A stretch of DNA of 64,000 bases, taken from positions 16,415,346 to 16,479,345 of the forward strand of contig CM020618.1 of NCBI GenBank assembly GCA_009829735.1, read 5' to 3'. Below the pieces are notes generated by a model. That model saw only the letters and a program-made list of their open reading frames with translations. It made no database searches and had not been told where the DNA came from. Shown here one piece after another: positions 59,777 through 64,000 of this stretch. Source of the DNA: Pyropia yezoensis. Lineage: Eukaryota; Rhodophyta; Bangiophyceae; Bangiales; Bangiaceae. Position numbers and translations under genes: made by a program. The number at the start of each line of letters is the position of its first letter. Position 1 is the stretch's first letter.

Positions 59777-61720
59777 ATGGCGACTCCGGGAGTGGAGACG
59801 GACTCTCTCGATGAGCGTATGGAGGACACCTCCTACGGTGCAGCGCCTGCCGGGACTTCCGGCGGGGGCTCCGCGATCGCTCCGGGGGGTGGGACTCCCG
59901 CGTCACCCGGCTTTGGGTTGACGGCAGGATCTCCCCCGGAGGCGGGACAAGTTGTCCCGCGTGAGGCCTTGGGGCGGTGGTTTTACCCCGCTTGGCCTCT
60001 GTATGAGGAGGGGTTGACTGTTCTTCGCTGTGGCCGACTCGGCGCAGCGATGGGTCGGGTATGGGACCGCCTACGGGAGAAGTATCCCCGTAGGGTCGGG
60101 TTCCCTGCCGGCTTCAGGACGGACCAGTTTGCCTTCCTGGACGACGAGGAGGTCGAGGACGTGCAGCGGGCCAAGGCCATGGTGGACCGCGGGGGAACTA
60201 TCCCGGGTCCCGGCGACTTGCCGACCTTCACTTGGGACGCGGTGGCAACTCGCCCCCCGTACCTTCACGAGGCCGATCCGCACACTCATCACTTTGATGT
60301 GCGGATGGAGAAGGACTTCCGGCGAGGTCCCTACTTGGTGACCTCGGCTCAACTTGAGTTTCCTCAGCAGTCTGCTGCCAGTAAGGAGCAATACTACCCG
60401 AAGAAGCCCGAGTGGTGGCCTCAAGTTGAGGTCCCCTACGGGTTCCCGGCATTGTTGCCACGGTTGCTTGACCACTTCGGCTCCGTCATGTTGACGGCTG
60501 GCCCTGATCATCTGGTGTGGGCCATGTTGGCCACCCAGTGGCTCCTCGAGGTCATGTCGACCTGGGTGTCATGTGTTCAGCGGCGGGGGATGCTCTGGCA
60601 TCTCCCCCTCCGGCTCATCCAGGGTTTGGAACAGCTCACCCCTCAGCTAGTTGCTGAGGGGTGCTCGTCAGGACAACTCACTCTACTTGAGGAGATGCTC
60701 CGCCTCCACAAGTTTATCGAGTGGGAGAGCATTGAGCACAAGTTGCGCCGCCCCACTCGGGGGCCCAAGGACGATGGCGCACTTCGCCAGTTCGTGTGGG
60801 TCGCTCGTGAACTTCACGACGGCCGTGTGGTCCTACGAGAGGGGTTGGGCATCGGGGACTACCCGTATGCCCCGGGGGTGGACCGTCACACTGCGCCACC
60901 CCCGGACAAGCCCATAGTTATGGCTGTGCCCTCATATGATGACCATATGACTCAACCTACTGCGGGGGCCCCAAGTCGGGGTCGCAGTTACACCCGGGTA
61001 CCGCCACCTCGGCGTGCCCCTCCGCTTCCTCCTGTTCCTTTCCAGCCTCACGGGAACATCCCGATCAGCGTGGCCGTGGAGTCATCCACACCGGTGTCTC
61101 CCAACTTGGGGGCCACCCTCCTGACGGTATACCCCAAGTTGGTGTTACCGCCCACGCCTCTAACCTCAGAGATGATGATCACCACGTTGGTGCGCACCAT
61201 TTCCTGGTTGGCCGCGTCGACCGCAACCCTCCAAAGTTCCGAGACTCCTCAACTTGAGGAGCGCGTTCGTACTGCGGTGGCGACTGCGAGTTGCGAGTCG
61301 GTGGCGGAGTTTATGACGGCCGAGTTGGCTCGTATTGGGGCTATTATGCCCCAGCCAGCCCCACTTGGGCGTGGCAAACGTCGTGCGAGCCGGGCATACT
61401 CGCCTCCTCGCCGTCGTCGCCGTCACTCGCGGCGCTCTCCCTCCGTGTCGGAAGACGAGTTGTCTTACTCCGTCTCGGAGTCCTCTACCCCATCGGAGAC
61501 GGAGTCTGTCCAGCGTCTGCGTCGCAAACTTGCGCGCAAGACCAGGCAGAAGAGTAGCCACGGTCGTCGCCACTTGCGCGACCGTGAGGGGCGCGACGGT
61601 TCCGACTTGGAGCCGCCGGCCCCGCCGACTGGTGGGGAGCGTTATCGAAGTGGGTCTCGCCGCTCGCCTCCACGTGAGGGCGAGGGCCGTGGGGTTGGAG
61701 AGTCTAGCACGCATGCCTAG
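59777..61720 (+). CDS. Element B2 antisense accessory protein (647 aa)
   Basis: Same length and nearly the same sequence as the B1 protein. Differences cluster in the last ~45 codons (B1 PPLPTSGDRYRRGS versus B2 PAPPTGGERYRSGS; B1 SSMRA versus B2 SSTHA) plus one Thr/Ala change before PLGRGKRR. The frame is open without indels. The same hairpin (59754-59774) precedes the ATG. Confidence 0.78.
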   Translation: MATPGVETDSLDERMEDTSYGAAPAGTSGGGSAIAPGGGTPASPGFGLTAGSPPEAGQVVPREALGRWFYPAWPLYEEGLTVLRCGRLGAAMGRVWDRLREKYPRRVGFPAGFRTDQFAFLDDEEVEDVQRAKAMVDRGGTIPGPGDLPTFTWDAVATRPPYLHEADPHTHHFDVRMEKDFRRGPYLVTSAQLEFPQQSAASKEQYYPKKPEWWPQVEVPYGFPALLPRLLDHFGSVMLTAGPDHLVWAMLATQWLLEVMSTWVSCVQRRGMLWHLPLRLIQGLEQLTPQLVAEGCSSGQLTLLEEMLRLHKFIEWESIEHKLRRPTRGPKDDGALRQFVWVARELHDGRVVLREGLGIGDYPYAPGVDRHTAPPPDKPIVMAVPSYDDHMTQPTAGAPSRGRSYTRVPPPRRAPPLPPVPFQPHGNIPISVAVESSTPVSPNLGATLLTVYPKLVLPPTPLTSEMMITTLVRTISWLAASTATLQSSETPQLEERVRTAVATASCESVAEFMTAELARIGAIMPQPAPLGRGKRRASRAYSPPRRRRRHSRRSPSVSEDELSYSVSESSTPSETESVQRLRRKLARKTRQKSSHGRRHLRDREGRDGSDLEPPAPPTGGERYRSGSRRSPPREGEGRGVGESSTHA

Positions 61721-61831
61721 TTGGCAGCTGCCTTTGTTGTGAGAGTGTGAGGGTTAGGGCTGTAGTTTAAAGCCACTCTGCGTACCACTTCGACTTGAAG
61801 CACTCTCTTGGCACTGTTGCTCGGCCTTCCC

Positions 61832-64000
61832 TCACGTTGACGGGGGGCTGTTAGGGTCTATCTCATTCCGGGCACAGTATGCCCGGACCTTCTCAGCGGG
61901 AAGGTCCTCTACATATTCCCACGTATCATCCTGAGCTTTGTAGCCGAACCAACGCACCCTCAACATGAGGCGGTTAGTGTCCTCATCCCAGCCGTGGTCG
62001 ATGAACTTATCGAACACGTACTCCTGCGGGCCCTGTTTGGCCGCAGGCAGCGAGGGTAAGCGCCACGCTTCCAACGCACGCGCCCAAGCTGGGTCACCTG
62101 CAGGCCGTGGTGCAACTTTGACCACGTCCTGTCCGTTCACTGTGCGGACCCCATCATCACTTTCGATGGTGAAGCGCCGCCCATCAGTACGAAGGACCTG
62201 GTACGGCCCCTTCGTCTGGAATACCAACTTACCCCCAGTTGGGGTGTGTGAGTGTACCAGTACCCAGTCACCCTGCTCGGGGACATGCTTAGCATTGCGC
62301 ACCTTTTTGTCAAAAGTACGCTTGTAGCGCTTTTGCGCTTTGTCCATCTCAGCCCTCACTTTAGGGATGAGTTTTTCAAGCCTAGCAGCGAACTCCGCCT
62401 TACTCTCAGTAGGAGTAGGCGTACTGCCACCATCCTCCCTAGTTGGGAGCGGCCGTCGCACGGCAATAGACCGCACGCGACGGGGGGTCACAAAAGTGAG
62501 GGGTACTTCCCCGGTAGATGAGTGAACCTGCGAATTGTAGGCAGTGGTAAGAATAGAAGTGTATTGGTCCCACGTTTTCACGTGCTCACTCACATAGTGG
62601 CGCAGCTGCCGAACAATAGTTTTGTTGAAGCGCTCCACCTGCCCATTAGTTTGTGGGTGGTAGGGGGTGGCATAGTTTGCCTTAACCCCCAACATATCCA
62701 GCACTCCCTGAAACAGTACAGACGCAAATCGCGGTCCATTGTCCGATAGTGTACTATCCGGAATGCCATACGCGGCAACCCAGTGATCTAGGAAGGCTGA
62801 CACGACCGACATGGCCGTGATCTCTGCCAGTGGGATCGCTCGCGTAAGTTTCGTGAAGCGGTCACAGATGACCAGGAGGTACTGGTTGCCCTCCTCGGTC
62901 ACTGGCAGTGGCCCAAGGATGTCCATTGCCAACGCGGCAAAGGGCTCCTTGGCCGGGAACAATAGCATAGCCGTAGTAGGCCGCCGTTCCATCAGACGGT
63001 TCTGTGCACAACTTGTGCAGGCAGCCACCCAACTGTAGATGTCCACCACCATGGACGGCCAGTAGTACCTGGTCCTCAGGGTCTGGTACAGTTTACTTGA
63101 CCCCAGGTGTCCACCTGTGGGAGCGTTATGCTCCCTCTCAAGGATACTGTCCTTGACGGATGCGGGGACGACAAGTTGTTCGGTCCCCTGGAACACCCCC
63201 CTCCTCAAGAGGAGGCCATCGTCTCCGATAAAAAACCGTGTCTCCGCCACTGTATCCAGGGTATCCCTCTGCGACTTGCAGAAGGGATCCTCGGCCTGGG
63301 CCTTCACCACCTCGTCCAGGGACAGGGGCAAGTACTTCTTGTTCCCTGGCGCCTCGGGGTTCAACGCCTGACCCGAGCGCGTGACTACCCCCACGATAGG
63401 GATGTCCTCATCAACTGAGTTCGTGTCCAGCCCTTCGGTAGGTACCCTAGAGAGGCCGTCGGCAAGGGCATGTTGCCTGCCAGGTCGGTACTCAATATCA
63501 AAGTTGAAGGGTGCCAGTCGCACCCTCCACCGGTTGAGACGAGTGTTCGTACAATCCGTCTTGAAGACGAACTGCAACGCGCGGTGGTCACAGCGGATGA
63601 GGAGCTTCTCACCCTCTAGGTAGTGACGAAGTGACGTCACCGCCCACACCACTGCAAGTCCTTCCAACTCGGTGACTCCGTAGTTCTTCTCGGCCGAGTT
63701 CAGCCCCTTGCTGAAGTATCCCCCCGGCAAGTACTCCTTGTCCGGCTGCTGCTGAAGCAACACACAACCAAGTTGGTCGTAGCTCGCATCCACATCCAGG
63801 ATGTAATGGCCTCCCAATCTGGGAATAGCCAAGATGGGGGGCTTCAGCAGAAGGTCCCGAAGAGTCTCAAAGGATTCCTGCTCCACCCGACTTGGGGGAG
63901 GCAGGTGCTTCGGTAGCGTTGAGCTTACTAGCTCATTCAGCGGCTTCGCCACCTTGGCGAAGCCCTTGGTGAAACGTCGGTACACGTGACACATCCCGAG
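61832..64000 (-). CDS. Element B2 Pol, C-terminal 722 residues (5' part outside window)
   Basis: Covers the end of the RT connection (GMCHVYRRFTKGFAK), RNase H (LDVDASYDQLG, CDHRALQF), integrase (zinc finger, MDILGPLP, LSDNGPRF, NGQVERFN) and chromodomain to the same stop position as B1. No stops or frameshifts. Near the integrase Asp the motif reads GPRF where B1 has GPQF. YLPGGYFSKG replaces YLPVAYFSKG of B1. Confidence 0.9.
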   Translation of the reverse strand, partial: LGMCHVYRRFTKGFAKVAKPLNELVSSTLPKHLPPPSRVEQESFETLRDLLLKPPILAIPRLGGHYILDVDASYDQLGCVLLQQQPDKEYLPGGYFSKGLNSAEKNYGVTELEGLAVVWAVTSLRHYLEGEKLLIRCDHRALQFVFKTDCTNTRLNRWRVRLAPFNFDIEYRPGRQHALADGLSRVPTEGLDTNSVDEDIPIVGVVTRSGQALNPEAPGNKKYLPLSLDEVVKAQAEDPFCKSQRDTLDTVAETRFFIGDDGLLLRRGVFQGTEQLVVPASVKDSILEREHNAPTGGHLGSSKLYQTLRTRYYWPSMVVDIYSWVAACTSCAQNRLMERRPTTAMLLFPAKEPFAALAMDILGPLPVTEEGNQYLLVICDRFTKLTRAIPLAEITAMSVVSAFLDHWVAAYGIPDSTLSDNGPRFASVLFQGVLDMLGVKANYATPYHPQTNGQVERFNKTIVRQLRHYVSEHVKTWDQYTSILTTAYNSQVHSSTGEVPLTFVTPRRVRSIAVRRPLPTREDGGSTPTPTESKAEFAARLEKLIPKVRAEMDKAQKRYKRTFDKKVRNAKHVPEQGDWVLVHSHTPTGGKLVFQTKGPYQVLRTDGRRFTIESDDGVRTVNGQDVVKVAPRPAGDPAWARALEAWRLPSLPAAKQGPQEYVFDKFIDHGWDEDTNRLMLRVRWFGYKAQDDTWEYVEDLPAEKVRAYCARNEIDPNSPPST

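Larger units (their letters stand above)
58968..64000 (-). mobile_element. Element B2: second internal region in tandem, cut by window end
   Basis: The whole left part of the element (LTR, leader, antisense ORF, 3' part of pol) repeats after the LTR at 58968, offset by 8,627 bp from B1. It runs past base 64000; its gag and outer LTR are not visible. Confidence 0.88.

Overview
The window is GC-rich nuclear DNA of a photosynthetic eukaryote. The left half carries compact, apparently single-exon genes on both strands, full of G/C homopolymers and Ala/Gly/Pro low-complexity coding insertions. One gene encodes the photosystem II S4-domain protein of oxygenic phototrophs. Together with few or no introns and a DIRS/Ty3 repeat load, this fits a bangiophyte red alga of the Porphyra/Pyropia type. 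That taxonomic call is inference; no rRNA or marker gene is present.

Gene region (1-31.6 kb), left to right: a 5'-truncated ubiquilin/Dsk2 shuttle (+); a plastid S4 RNA-binding protein (-); a very large TRAPPC10/Trs130-like vesicle-tethering subunit (+); a secreted Gly-rich protein (+); the ubiquitin-like sulfur carrier URM1 (-); a MGRN1/LOG2-like RING E3 with an N-myristoylation-type start (-); a single-pass membrane protein with two acyl-CoA-binding domains (+); a TrmB-type tRNA (guanine-N7)-methyltransferase (-); a Nudix CoA-pyrophosphatase-like gene broken by one frameshift in a 14-nt G run (-); an unassigned multi-pass membrane protein (-); and a small secreted eight-cysteine peptide (+) behind a clear TATA box. 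Three genes concern ubiquitin or ubiquitin-like systems, but they are separate transcription units and no operon logic is implied.

Repeat region (34.6-64 kb): a DIRS-like retrotransposon (ORF1, then a reverse transcriptase with an in-frame stop) is split by two Ty3-type chromodomain retrotransposons lying on the minus strand. Element A (35680-48900) has matching 539-bp LTRs and a 5-bp CGGGC target duplication. It contains a 500-N gap flanked by about 2.5 kb of duplicated sequence, which looks like two unmerged contig ends. Element B (468-bp LTR) is present as a tandem, LTR-internal-LTR-internal, running off the right edge.

Most interesting: both element families carry, between pol and the 3' LTR, a long intact ORF (638 and 647 aa) antisense to gag-pol. 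The two products are recognisably homologous despite divergence. Their leaders contain stem-loops: in element A an array of hairpins with differing but complementary stems, and in element B a hairpin abutting the start codon. Short hairpins with AACTT/AAGTT loops recur through the LTRs and coding parts of both families. An antisense accessory protein plus pervasive ordered structure is the best candidate here for an undescribed system.
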